Of a stretch of DNA of 64,000 nt, positions 17,914 through 27,138 are shown piece after piece (the stretch's first letter is position 1; each line of letters begins with the position of its first letter). Both the position numbers and the translations under genes were made by a program. The notes under the pieces were generated by a model that saw only the letters and a program-made list of their open reading frames with translations, made no database searches and was not told where the DNA came from. Origin of the DNA: Candidatus Competibacteraceae bacterium (GTDB lineage: Bacteria > Pseudomonadota > Gammaproteobacteria > Competibacterales > Competibacteraceae); contig RXIV01000007.1 of NCBI GenBank assembly GCA_003989085.1, positions 124,001 to 188,000 of the forward strand, read 5' to 3'.

Positions 17914-18295
17914 GAGATAAATCGTCGTTCCAGTCCTTCCCAGCTCTTGGGAGCTGACAAAAGTTAGCTCCCAAAGCTAAAAGTATCTTTCGGTAAACTT
18001 CACCTTGGGAATCATTGTCGGTTCCTACCCCTACCTTTGCACCTCTAGCATGGGCTTTCGTTATCAGCCTCTCCAGCAGCTCTCGTTGGTGGTCTGAAAT
18101 AGCCCCTCCGATGCTGACATAGGCAAGCTGTCCTCCGTAGAGCTGGGCATGGGATAAAGCATCAATAGCGCTTTCTACGATCAGCACCTGAGAAGCGGTT
18201 TGAATATTTCTCGTATACCACAGTCCTTTGCACCCCCCAGCAGCAAATCCGGTGAACTCGGGTTCATCCCAACAAAGGTACGTAACCCACCACAA
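17888..18295 (-). pseudogene. Toprim-domain protein, N-terminally truncated
   Basis: 135 codons carry a Toprim_2-type domain: the acidic motif LIVESAIDALSHAQ and the later VGTDNDSQGE. Upstream, the residues EFTGFAAGGCKGLWYT match the end of the DUF3991 domain that normally precedes Toprim in these plasmid/ICE-borne primase- or relaxase-associated proteins. The rest of DUF3991 and any start are missing. Homology stops exactly where a 16-bp repeat (18260-18275) begins, so the gene was broken by rearrangement. The C-terminal part looks intact. Confidence 0.65.
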
Positions 18296-18591
18296 AGTAG
18301 GCTGTTTAGTTTGAATAGGGAGGTTGTTCCAAAAACGTCAAAATGGCTTGAAGTCCTGGTAGATTTTCGGAATGATGTTTAGGGATACAAAAAATGCAAT
18401 AAAAACAGTACTGTGATATTTCAGTAAGGGAATACCGAAAACCTTCGTTTTGGGAACAAACTCCCTGCACCGATCCTTAAAATTAAAGTGCTCAAAAATT
18501 CACTCCTGAAACTTGCTCTCAAAAACCGTATCTGTTTCAGGGGGCGCAAAAATGAAAAAAACGTTATCTATTCAATTGTTGGGATGAACCC
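18260..18591. repeat. 332-bp segment bounded by a perfect 16-bp inverted repeat
   Basis: The 16 bases GGGTTCATCCCAACAA at 18260-18275 recur as the exact reverse complement at 18576-18591. The two genes flanking the segment (Toprim protein on the left, ABC-2 permease on the right) are each truncated at the repeat. The interior is AT-richer, with no ORF I can support. It may be a MITE-like or IS-derived remnant, or the scar of an inversion. No transposase is visible. Confidence 0.55.
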
Positions 18592-19199
18592 AACTACGCG
18601 CTGAATCTGTCCGGCTCGCGCTATTTCATCGAACACCCGCCGATTACCGATTACGCGGAACTCGACCGGCGGATGCGGGCCGGCGGGCTCGCACTGGCGA
18701 TTGAAATTCCGTCTGGCTTCACACGCGGGCATACGGTGCAGATCGGTACCATGCGCGCGCTGAGACGGTGCAAGGCTATACAGGGGATGCATCAGGGCTG
18801 GCTGTTGGACATGGCGGCACGTCGGCTTGGTCAGGACGCCGCCACTGGATCAGCGACCATTGCAAAGCGCTTTCGCTACAACCTCATGCTGGCGATGCTC
18901 AACTTCGGGTTGATAACGCTACCCGTAGCCAGATCGCAGCGCTATTCGTGACAATGATCTGCACCATGATCCAAGCCATCCAATTCGCCGGCATGTTGAA
19001 CCCGGTTTCCTCGCTCGAAGGCATCGGCTTTTTCATCGGCCGCGTTTACCCGGCCTTGCACTTCCTGACCATCAGCCGCGGCGTGTTCAACAAAGCGCTG
19101 GGGTTCGCCAGCCTGTACACCTCCTTCTAGCCGCTGCTGCTGGCAGTCCCGGTGATCTTGGACCTATCCATCGTGCTGTTGAAGAAACAGGAGACCTGA
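18587..19199 (+). pseudogene. ABC-2 type permease pseudogene (YhhJ/YbhR-like)
   Basis: Recognisable pieces appear in order but in different frames: LSGSRYFIEHPPITDYAELD with AIEIPSGF, then MHQGWLLDMAARRLGQDAAT with SATIAKRFRYN, then FAGMLNPVSSLEGIGFFIGR with FLTISRGVFNKALGF, then VLLKKQET and a TGA at 19197. The N-terminus is missing, several frameshifts are present, most membrane segments are deleted and a stop interrupts the C-terminal part at 19128-19130. In intact loci such permeases follow an HlyD protein and a fused ABC ATPase in drug-export systems. It is not functional. Confidence 0.75.
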
Positions 19200-19201
19200 T
19201 C

Positions 19202-19645
19202 ATGCCGCACCTCGCCACTATCTACCGCTTGGGCGTCAAGCACTGGCCGCCGCCATTGCGCTGGTGTTCGTCATACAGGGTGTGCTGCGCATACCGGTCG
19301 AAGGTTCAGTGGCGCTGTTCCTGGCCGGCGCCGCGCTACATCTGTTCGCCACCACCTCGCTGATGGCTACGCTGGCGCGTTCGATGCCGCAATTCGGGAT
19401 GCTCGCGGCGCTGCAACTGCTTTCGGGCAACTCAACCCCGCGCGCAAGCATGCCCCAGTTGGTGCAGGAGGTGATGCTGGCCGCGCCAACCACGCACTTC
19501 GTCGCCGCCGGCTAGGCCATCCTGTACCGGGGGGGCGGGTATCGACGTGGTGCGGCCGCAGTTCCTCGCACTGACCGCGATCGGTGCGGTGTTTTTCGCC
19601 ATTGCACTGAACCGTTTTCGCAGGACCATCAGTCAGATACTATGA
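19202..19645 (+). pseudogene. Second ABC-2 type permease pseudogene (YbhS-like)
   Basis: The gene start (MPHLATIYRLGVKHW) lies 3 bp after the previous stop, as expected for a permease pair. A large deletion then joins it, out of frame, to the C-terminal part: VFVIQGVLRIPVEGSVALFL, FATTSLMATLARSMPQFGML, SGNSTPRASMPQLVQEVMLA, APTTHFV. A TAG at 19513 and further shifts precede the recognisable end FRRTISQIL. Two adjacent permeases decaying together suggest that the whole export system is dispensable. Confidence 0.75.
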
Positions 19646-19682
19646 ACGATCTCCTTCACAGCCATACCGTCGTGATGGGCGC

Positions 19683-21104
19683 TCATCCCATCTCGCGCGG
19701 GTTCCCTCGACTCCCTCGACTAACACTTTCGCCATCCTCGGAACGCAGGGTCCAGAACGAAAGTGACGACAGGATGGTCAGGCTACCCAAGGTCAGGAAA
19801 GCGTGGTGCAGCGCACTCATCACTGCCACGCGGTCGGTTTGGGGCAGGTCGCCCAGATACCCAGCGGTGATCAGTGATCCGCAGGCCAAGCCGAAGCTCA
19901 TCGACATCTGTTGCAACGAACTGGCGATGGTGCTGGCCATGCTCGAATCGGGCGGATCGATGTCGGCATAGGCCATTGAGTTCATACTGGAAAACTGGAG
20001 CGAATTGAAGAAGCCCAGCGCCAGTCCCAGCAACACGATCAGCCCCACCGGCGTAGCCGGAATCACCCCTGCGAACAGGCTAATGGTGAACCCGATGAGG
20101 ATCGTATTCACCATCAGGACCCGCCGGTATCCGTAGCGCCGCAACACCCACGCCGAGATGAGCTTCATCCCCATGGCGGCAGCGGCGGCGGGCATCATTA
20201 GCAATCCCGACTGCCAAGCAGGCAGACCCAGACCCAGTTGGTAGAGCAGGGGCAGCAGAAACGGCAGCCCGCCCATGCCCAGCCGGGTGATGAAGCCACC
20301 GACGACCGAGACGTGAAACGTGCGGATCCGAAATAGCGAGAGGCGAAGCAACGGATGAGGCGCTTGGCGCGCATGCCAGCCGTAAGCAACCAGTAGACCG
20401 AGGGAGAGCAACAGCAGAGCACCCGCTGATGTCGCGTTGAGATTGTGATCGCCGAAGATTTCCAGCAGCCACGAGAGCAGCGCCGTGCCGGCACCGAACA
20501 GGACCAGCCCGATGAAATCCAGCGGTCGCGGCGCATCGCCGCGATAATCCGGCATGTGGCGATGAATGAGTCCCAGCGCCACGAGACCCACCGGCACGTT
20601 GACCCAGAAGATGTCCCGCCATGACATCCAATGCACGATGAGGCCGCCTACCGTGGGTCCGAGCAGCGGACCGATCAACGCGGGGATGATGACGAAATTC
20701 ATGGCCCTCAACAGTTCCGCCTTGGGAAAGGCGCGAATGATCGCAAGTCGGCCCACCGGCATCATCATCGCCGCGCCGAGGCCCTGCAGAATGCGCGCCA
20801 CCACCAGCATCGGCACATTGACAGCCAGGCCGCACAGGATCGAGGAACCCGTGAAGACCGCCACCGCGATGCCAAACACTCGTCGAGTGCCGAACCGGTC
20901 GGCCATCCAGCCACTCACCGGGATGCAGACCGCCAGGCTCAGGATGTAGCTGGTCACCACGGCCTTCAGACTCAGTGGAGTCACTCGCAGGCCCGCTGCC
21001 ATGGCCGGAATCGCGGTGTTGACGATGGTAGAGTCCAGTTGCTCCATGAACAGGGCCATGGCGACAACCCAGGGCAGATAGCGCTTGACGGTGGTGGGGT
21101 TCAT
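19683..21104 (-). CDS. DHA2-family MFS drug exporter (EmrB/QacA-like)
   Basis: 473 residues, about 14 membrane segments. The N-terminal signature is VVAMALFMEQLDSTIVNTAI, followed by motif A GWMADRFGTRRVFG and motif C-like GPLLGPTVGGLIV. These identify the 14-TM DHA2 proton-antiport group. It is uninterrupted, in contrast to the pseudogenes around it. No membrane fusion protein is adjacent, so it may work alone at the inner membrane. Substrates cannot be predicted. Confidence 0.88.
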   Translation of the reverse strand: MNPTTVKRYLPWVVAMALFMEQLDSTIVNTAIPAMAAGLRVTPLSLKAVVTSYILSLAVCIPVSGWMADRFGTRRVFGIAVAVFTGSSILCGLAVNVPMLVVARILQGLGAAMMMPVGRLAIIRAFPKAELLRAMNFVIIPALIGPLLGPTVGGLIVHWMSWRDIFWVNVPVGLVALGLIHRHMPDYRGDAPRPLDFIGLVLFGAGTALLSWLLEIFGDHNLNATSAGALLLLSLGLLVAYGWHARQAPHPLLRLSLFRIRTFHVSVVGGFITRLGMGGLPFLLPLLYQLGLGLPAWQSGLLMMPAAAAAMGMKLISAWVLRRYGYRRVLMVNTILIGFTISLFAGVIPATPVGLIVLLGLALGFFNSLQFSSMNSMAYADIDPPDSSMASTIASSLQQMSMSFGLACGSLITAGYLGDLPQTDRVAVMSALHHAFLTLGSLTILSSLSFWTLRSEDGESVSRGSRGNPREMG

Positions 21105-21470
21105 CGGTGATAGGATGCCATCGACCTACGTTTGCATAAAGCGGGCGACTGGATGCGCAGGAAAGGATCGCCATCGACTCCTCGTTCCGACCACGAAAGA
21201 AGTTTAGAGTCGTTTGCATATCCGAAAAAAGCGCTAAACCTCTACTCAGTTAACACAGTATCGTTTTCAGGCCACAGCCACCCTATTGAGGACCTCGACG
21301 CTGAGCAGGTAGCCGGCATGTATGCCCAGCAGTTCAGCGGTTTTGCTCGTGGGAGGCGTCTCCTTGGGGTTGGAGCGGCTGAACGCGGTCAAGACTTCGG
21401 CCGGTTTTTGCGGGGTGAAGGGAAGAGGAGCGAGTACCGCCAAACTCTGGACGATGAGCTTCCCCATCCT
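21105..21470. other. Spacer between DHA2 exporter and pyk
   Basis: 366 bp with no strongly supported gene. On the minus strand an ORF at 21267-21467 (66 residues, MGKLIVQSLAVLAPLPFTPQ...) begins 3 bp after the pyk stop and has GC-rich third positions, so it might be a small coupled gene or a relic; its ribosome-binding site is poor and I recognise no family. The exporter promoter should lie in the AT-richer part near 21200-21260. Confidence 0.35.
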
Positions 21471-22928
21471 TCATGTGAAATACGTAGCCAGATCGATAAT
21501 TTCCAGGCAATAGGTCGCCTCCGCCTGTCCTTGCGCCCCGTGATGAGTGACGACGGCGAGGCCGTCGGTAAAGCCGTTGTCCTTGCACCACAGACCCGCG
21601 ACCGATTTCCAATCCGTGCCCTTCGCAGGCACGTCGACGGTGTGGACGCCGGAGCACAGGTTGAGTTGTTGGCCGATTTCCGGGTTCGGCGTGAAGGCCA
21701 CGACCCAGCAGGGCAGCCGATGGGCCGCCACCCGCCGTGGTTGCTGGCCGCAGGTAGTCGGAGTGATCACCATGCGAGCGCCAAGACGGATCGCGGCGGT
21801 CACAACGTCCGCCGCAATGACTTCCTCGATCTGCGGATCGTCCGCCACCGGACGTCCCGACAGGAGCGTTTCCAGGTGGGGCAGAACCTCGCGCATCTCC
21901 GGATCGCGCCACCCCGCCTCGGTGGCCGCAGCAATCCTCGCCAGCATCTGCACCGCATCGACCGGATACTGGCCCATCGCCGACTCCTCCGATAGCATCA
22001 CGCAGTCGGTGCCGTCGAGGATGGCATTGGCGACGTCGGTGACTTCGGCGCGGGTCGGGCGCGGATTGCCGACCATCGACTCCAGCATCTGGGTGGCGGT
22101 GATGACCAGTTTTCCCGCCCGTCGGGCGTGCTGGATCAGCCGTTTCTGCGCGATGGCGATCCCCTCAATCGGCGTTTCCACGCCCAGATCGCCACGGGCC
22201 ACCATGATGCCGTCGGCGGCCTGCACGATCGTGTCGATGTTCTGCAACGCCACCGCGCGCTCGATCTTGCCGAAGATCAGCGGGTTACCTCCCGCTGCAC
22301 GTGCGGCTTCGCGGACTTCGTGCAAGTCGTCGGCCTTCTGCACGAAGGACTGGCTGATCACATCCGCCCCGTGTCGGACCGCGAAATCGAGGCACTCATG
22401 GTCGCGGGGCGTAAACGCCTTGATCGGTAATTCCTTGCCGGGGATGTTGACCCCCTTGTGCGACAGCAGCAGGCCACCGACATCAATGCGGCAGGCGACC
22501 TCGGTACCGCTGACCGCATTCACCGTCAGTTGCAAGAAGCCGTCGTTCAGAAAGATCCGATCACCGGGGCCGACCGACTGTGCCAACTCCGGGAATCGCA
22601 CCGGCAACCGATCTGCCGTCCCTTCGATATTTTGGGTGGTCAGCGTGACCGGGGCTCCGCGCTCCAGCGTACATTGGCCGCCGACGAGATTGCCGAGACG
22701 AATCTTGGGGCCGGGCAAGTCCGCGTAAATCGAGATCCGGTGACCAATGGCCGCTGCGGTGTCCCGGATCAGCCGGATCGTAGCGGCATGGCCGTCGAAT
22801 TGGCCGTGGGCGAAGTTGAGCCGACAGACGTTCATACCGGCTTGCATCATCGCCGTCAGCACCTCAGGCTGAGCTGAAGCTGGACCAATGGTGCAGACCA
22901 TCTTGGTGCGGTGACTGGGCAGTACCAT
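21471..22928 (-). CDS. pyk: Pyruvate kinase
   Basis: 485 residues, cytoplasmic; converts phosphoenolpyruvate and ADP to pyruvate and ATP. Family motifs: TKMVCTIGPAS at the N-terminus, the substrate loop MVARGDLGVETPIE, ATQMLESM, and VMLSEESAMGQYP. The C-terminal allosteric domain is present (RRVAAHRLPCWVVAFTP...). It lies among decayed stress genes (rpoH, cbpA/cbpM) and may be an accessory second copy of this enzyme. Nothing in the sequence suggests inactivation. Confidence 0.93.
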   Translation of the reverse strand: MVLPSHRTKMVCTIGPASAQPEVLTAMMQAGMNVCRLNFAHGQFDGHAATIRLIRDTAAAIGHRISIYADLPGPKIRLGNLVGGQCTLERGAPVTLTTQNIEGTADRLPVRFPELAQSVGPGDRIFLNDGFLQLTVNAVSGTEVACRIDVGGLLLSHKGVNIPGKELPIKAFTPRDHECLDFAVRHGADVISQSFVQKADDLHEVREAARAAGGNPLIFGKIERAVALQNIDTIVQAADGIMVARGDLGVETPIEGIAIAQKRLIQHARRAGKLVITATQMLESMVGNPRPTRAEVTDVANAILDGTDCVMLSEESAMGQYPVDAVQMLARIAAATEAGWRDPEMREVLPHLETLLSGRPVADDPQIEEVIAADVVTAAIRLGARMVITPTTCGQQPRRVAAHRLPCWVVAFTPNPEIGQQLNLCSGVHTVDVPAKGTDWKSVAGLWCKDNGFTDGLAVVTHHGAQGQAEATYCLEIIDLATYFT

Positions 22929-23068
22929 TGACGCTTCTCCTAGGTGTTGACTCCGGGTGCTGGGGCTAATGTATCAGTAAGCGATGGCGATGTGGTCCAC
23001 CACGCTACGCCAAGCCGCATGCGTTGCCAACTCCCGTTCAGACCAATTGTGCACAGTCCCGGTTAAGG

Positions 23069-23559
23069 TCAGTCATTGCCTCGAATTTCGACTGCAACCT
23101 GTTGCGCATCCGTCGTCGCCCGCTGTTTCAATGCAGCCTCGATGTCTGACCTGCCGTTGACTCTGGCCGCATCCTTATTTGACCAGCGGCGTTGCATGAC
23201 AGCACGACTGTGTGAGTCGAGTTGCTCCAGCGCCGCGCCCAACTGACGGCTGGTTTGCGCTTCCCAATCATCCCGTTCCAAGGGTAAGCGGGATCAAAGC
23301 GTTCAACGGCTTTCATCAGGCCCACATTGCCTTCCTGAATCAGATCGCCCAGCGGCAGGCCATAACTGACGTAACCCCGGGCAAGATGCACCACGAAACG
23401 CAGGTGAAACATAATCAAGCGTTGCGCCACTGCCAGATCGTTCTGCGACCGTAACCGACAGGTCAGCGCCTGCTCTTCCTCAGCACTTAACATCGGCATT
23501 TGGCTGACTGCTTGGATATAGCCTTCCAGACTGCAGAATGAAACCGGCAAACTCTGCAT
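23069..23559 (-). pseudogene. rpoH: Heat-shock sigma factor rpoH, internally deleted
   Basis: The first 90 or so codons are good sigma-32: [60 protein letters not shown]. They are followed directly, in another frame, by [20 protein letters not shown] with [13 protein letters not shown], which belongs near residue 220 of RpoH. Regions 2.3 to 4.1 are therefore deleted and the frame is lost. A second defect affects region 4.2, of which only [12 protein letters not shown] residues remain. It cannot make a functional sigma factor. Confidence 0.8.
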
Positions 23560-23678
23560 TCATCGTTATTCTCTCTACTTTTAATTTAATATCAATATAT
23601 TAAATTCACGATTGACCTGAAAACGTAACGCACCCTACTACGACTAGAATTGGCCGTCGCAACACCGACAGTTGCTGT

Positions 23679-23975
23679 TCAGGGACTACCGAGGCGTCGA
23701 AGTCGTGACCTGAGCGCTTCGATCTCATCGAACAGATCGAGCACAAGAGCGGTGCTGGTCGTGCTCAATTCCAGATTGTGCGTCAGACGCAACGCCACCC
23801 GTGCGTGGCGCAGCGTGGCCCCAGCCCCACCAAAGCGCCAACGCGGTGCGTCGTCGCTACTCGGCGTCAGCACGACCAATTGCTCAACGTCAGCACCGCA
23901 GGCCCGGCTCAACTCGACGAGCGTGAACTGGACTTCTTCCTCGACAACGACGCCGTGCGTCACGGATAGGTTCAT
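23679..23975 (-). CDS. cbpM: Chaperone modulator CbpM
   Basis: 98 residues from the ATG at 23975 (MNLSVTHG). Matches CbpM, the small MerR-related inhibitor of the DnaJ-like co-chaperone CbpA: EEEVQFTLVELSRACGADVE, WRFGGAGATLRHARVALRLT, ALVLDLFDEIEALRSRLRRL. The loop between VEQLV and RWRF looks a few residues short. Its partner gene cbpA is reduced to a C-terminal scrap just upstream, so the protein, if made, has lost its local partner. Confidence 0.7.
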   Translation of the reverse strand: MNLSVTHGVVVEEEVQFTLVELSRACGADVEQLVVLTPSSDDAPRWRFGGAGATLRHARVALRLTHNLELSTTSTALVLDLFDEIEALRSRLRRLGSP

Positions 23976-24036
23976 GGTGCTCACAACAAGCCTTATGCCA
24001 TCCAATGCGCGGCGTGGATGGAAGCTACAGAAAGTT

Positions 24037-24130
24037 TTAGGCCATGCCGCGATACCCTTCCTGTGTCGCCACCGCGTTTGCCGGCGGCAGGGCAATCGAT
24101 AACACCGCATACAGGTCGCCCCTAAACTCC
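24037..24130 (-). pseudogene. cbpA: C-terminal remnant of cbpA (DnaJ-like co-chaperone)
   Basis: The minus strand reads GDLYAVLSIALPPANAVATQ then EGYRGMA and a stop at 24037-24039. This is the end of the CbpA substrate-binding domain (GDLY-VL-I-LPPA). Nothing of the J domain or the first substrate domain remains upstream. It lies 61 bp before cbpM, the usual cbpA-cbpM order. Confidence 0.6.
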
Positions 24131-24298
24131 ATACTTTCAAATTAGCGTGAGCTATGCCTGGTCGCCTGTGCGTTACCGTACCGACAGGATCGTGGACAAG
24201 CGGGCATCATTTATTCATCACGTTGCAAAAGTGACGCCATCCCACTTGACTGTACTCAACAAATCCCACGACAGCCCATTGCCGACCCCGGCGGATTC

Positions 24299-25795
24299 AT
24301 GATGCCTGATGCTGACCTTCACCCTCGCCACCTTCGGGCTGACCCACGCGAGGGCCTTGCATCCCGGTTCAACACCTCCACCGTGATCGGCGGGCTGCTG
24401 CTGGCTCTGTCGGGGTGTGCTTCGATAGCGCCGCAGCCGACCAATCCGGTTGCGGTCGAAATACCAGCAGCATGGTCTGCCGCCTCGGTCAGCGCGACGA
24501 CCCCACCCACCGTGCTAGTGCAGTGGTGGTCGCGCTTCAACGACCCGTTGCTCAGTCGTCTGGTCGGCCAGGCGTTGCAGGCCAACCTCAGCATCAAGAC
24601 GGCTGAGGCGGCGCTGCGGGAAGCCAGGGCGCTGCGCGATGTCACCGCAGCCGCGCTGTGGCCGACGGTAGACGGTTCGGGATTGGCCCAGCGCAGTCGG
24701 GCCGATGGCTACAGCGCCAACCGGTTCAAGGTCGGTCTGGACGCCAGTTGGGAACTCGATTTTTTCGGCGTGAACCGGAGCGCCCTGGCCGCCAGTGACG
24801 CCACGGTGCAGGCCAGCGCAGCCAGTCTGGGCGATGTGCAAGTGTCGATAGCCGCCGAGGTGGCGCTCAGCTATATCGCCCTGCGCGGCGCTCAGGCGTT
24901 GCTGGCCATTGCCAATGACAACCTGACCAGCCAGCTTGAGACCTTGCAGATCGCCCAGTGGCGCTTGCAGGCCGGGCTGGTCACCTCGCTGGAAACCGAG
25001 CAGGCCCGCACCGAGACCGAGCAGACCCGCGCCCTGTTGCCGGCGTTGCAAACCAGCATAGATCAGAATCGGTATGCCCTGGCGGTGCTGACCGGCCAGC
25101 CGCCCGCCGCGCTGGCGACGGCGCTGGCCGCCGCCGGGCCGCTGCCGCAGGCCGCCCCCGACTTGGCGCTGAGCCTTCCCGCCGAGACCTTGCGCCAGCG
25201 TCCCGATGTCCGGGCGGCGGAAGATCAAGTGACGGCGGCAGTCGCTCGCGTGGCGCAGGCCGACGCTGCGCTTATGCCAAATTTTCAGATCGGCGGTTCG
25301 CTGGGCCTGAGCGCCCTGACCCTGGGCGCGCTGACCGAGGGGGCGTCAGTGGTCAGTGCGCTGCTGGCCAGCGTATCGCTGCCGATCTTCAATGGTGGTG
25401 CACTCCACGCCCAAGTTCGCGCCCAGCAGGCCGCGCTGGATCAGGCGTGGGTGGACTATCAGGCCACGGTGCTGGCGGCGCTCAAAGAAGTGGAAGATGC
25501 GCTGGTAGCGCTGCGGGGCGACCGTGAACGCCTGTTGTCCCTGCAACGCGCCGCCGAGGCCGCCGGCAATGCCGCGCTGTTGGCCCGCCAGCGCTACAGC
25601 AGCGGGCTGATTGATTTCCAGACCGTACTCGACACTCAGCGCACTCAGCTCAGGACCCAGGAAAGCGTCGCCAGCACCCGTATCGCCCTGAGCGCCGACC
25701 ATGTCCGCCTGTACAAGGCCCTCGGCGGCGGCTGGCGGCCCGAAGATCGCGCCGTACCCTCTACCCAAGACGCCTCTCAGGCCACCCGCTCATGA
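24299..25795 (+). CDS. Outer-membrane efflux lipoprotein (NodT/OprM family)
   Basis: 498 residues. A lipobox LLLALSGCAS places the acylated Cys at residue 40. Two OEP repeats follow, with WWSRFNDPLLSRLVGQAL in the first and LRQRPDVRAAEDQVTAAVAR between them, then LFNGG-like SLPIFNGGALHAQV in the second. It forms the TolC-like trimeric exit duct. Its stop overlaps the next gene by 4 bp, in one operon with a membrane fusion protein and a MacB-type ABC exporter. The first ATG has a weak ribosome-binding site; a slightly later start is possible. Confidence 0.9.
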   Translation: MMPDADLHPRHLRADPREGLASRFNTSTVIGGLLLALSGCASIAPQPTNPVAVEIPAAWSAASVSATTPPTVLVQWWSRFNDPLLSRLVGQALQANLSIKTAEAALREARALRDVTAAALWPTVDGSGLAQRSRADGYSANRFKVGLDASWELDFFGVNRSALAASDATVQASAASLGDVQVSIAAEVALSYIALRGAQALLAIANDNLTSQLETLQIAQWRLQAGLVTSLETEQARTETEQTRALLPALQTSIDQNRYALAVLTGQPPAALATALAAAGPLPQAAPDLALSLPAETLRQRPDVRAAEDQVTAAVARVAQADAALMPNFQIGGSLGLSALTLGALTEGASVVSALLASVSLPIFNGGALHAQVRAQQAALDQAWVDYQATVLAALKEVEDALVALRGDRERLLSLQRAAEAAGNAALLARQRYSSGLIDFQTVLDTQRTQLRTQESVASTRIALSADHVRLYKALGGGWRPEDRAVPSTQDASQATRS

Positions 25796-27138
25796 GTACG
25801 CCAGTCCCCGCCGTTGTCACCACGCCGCCTGCCAGCCCAGCTCCAGAAATCGACCTGGCCACGTTGCTCTCCGAACCGGCAGCGCCAGTCTGGTATCGCC
25901 GCCCGGCGCTGTGGGCCGGTCTGCTGTTGTTGGCGCTGATCGCTGCCGGCTTGTGGTACTGGCAAGAGCGCCAACTCGCCAGCGTCGCGCCCATTTACAC
26001 CACTCAGACCGTAGCTCGGGGCAATCTGACCTTGACCGTCATCGCCAACGGGACCCTGCAACCGACCCGCTCGATGAACATTGGCAGCGAACTGTCGGGC
26101 ACGGTGCTGAAGGTCAACGTCGATGTGAATGACCGAATCAAGAAAGGCCAGGTGCTGGTTGAACTCGACACCGCCAAACTGCGCGACCAGATCCTGCGCT
26201 CGCGGGCGGTGCTGGCGGCGGCGAACGCCAAGGTCGCGCAAACCGTCGCGACGGTGAAGGAGGCCAAGGCCAGCTTGGCGCGGCTTGAAGAAGTGGCCCG
26301 TTTGTCGGGTGGCAAGGTGCCTTCCAAGACTGAACTGGACACCGGTCGGGCGACGCTGGAACGGGCCATCGCCGACGAAGCCAGCGCCCGAGCTAACGTC
26401 AATGACGCCAAAGCGGCGCTGTCCACCGACCAGATCAATCTGTCGAAAGCCTCGATCCGGGCTCCGTCTGACGGCGTCGTGCTGACCCGCAGCGTCGAAC
26501 CCGGTAATGCGGTAGCCGCCTCGTTGCAGGCGGTAACCTTGTTCACCATCGCTGAAGACCTGACCCAGTTGCGTTTGCAAGTCTATGTCGATGAGGCCGA
26601 CGTTGGGGCCGTCAAGGTGGATCAGGAGGCCCGCTTCACCGTCAGCGCCTACGCCAATCGCCAGTACCCGGCCCGGATCACCCGCGTCGCCTACGGCTCG
26701 ACCATCACCGACAACGTGGTGACCTACCTGACCTATCTGGACGTGGATAACCGCGACCTGAGCCTGCGCCCTGGCATGACCGCCACCGCGACCATCACCG
26801 CAACCGAGCGCACCGACGTGCTGTTGGCCCCAAACAGCGCGTTGCGCTTTGAGCCAACTGCTGCTGACGCTGGGCAGCCGGCTGCTGGCAGCAGCATCGT
26901 CTCCAGCCTGATCCCACGGCGGAGGCCCACCAACCGTACCCGCAAATCCGCCGCCGCTGGGGCCAGCACCGCCGCCGCCCGCCAGGTCTGGGTGTTACCG
27001 GAGAGAGGGGAAGGTGCTGCCGTGGCGGTCGCAGTCACACCGGGAATCAGCGATGGCCGGATGACCGAGATCATCGCCGGCGACTTGGAAGTGGGGATGC
27101 AGGTCATCACCGACCAGAAAACGGCCGCCGCGAAATGA
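25792..27138 (+). CDS. Periplasmic membrane fusion protein, MacA-like
   Basis: 448 residues, HlyD/MacA family. One N-terminal membrane anchor lies at about 42-60 (ALWAGLLLLALIAAGLWYW). The lipoyl half-motifs MNIGSELSGTVLKVNVDVND and SIRAPSDGVVLTRSVEPGN flank a long coiled-coil hairpin rich in Ala and Lys. A beta-barrel domain follows, and a low-complexity insert (RRRPTNRTRKSAAAGASTAA) interrupts the C-terminal part near residue 380. It joins the inner-membrane MacB-like pump to the outer-membrane protein. ATGA overlaps occur on both sides. Confidence 0.9.
   Translation: MSTPVPAVVTTPPASPAPEIDLATLLSEPAAPVWYRRPALWAGLLLLALIAAGLWYWQERQLASVAPIYTTQTVARGNLTLTVIANGTLQPTRSMNIGSELSGTVLKVNVDVNDRIKKGQVLVELDTAKLRDQILRSRAVLAAANAKVAQTVATVKEAKASLARLEEVARLSGGKVPSKTELDTGRATLERAIADEASARANVNDAKAALSTDQINLSKASIRAPSDGVVLTRSVEPGNAVAASLQAVTLFTIAEDLTQLRLQVYVDEADVGAVKVDQEARFTVSAYANRQYPARITRVAYGSTITDNVVTYLTYLDVDNRDLSLRPGMTATATITATERTDVLLAPNSALRFEPTAADAGQPAAGSSIVSSLIPRRRPTNRTRKSAAAGASTAAARQVWVLPERGEGAAVAVAVTPGISDGRMTEIIAGDLEVGMQVITDQKTAAAK

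Noticed and set aside
20080..21219. 379-residue ORF overlapping the DHA2 exporter in another frame of the same strand
   Set aside because: Low-complexity Gly/Arg/His-rich translation lacking family motifs; the exporter frame is clearly the coding one.
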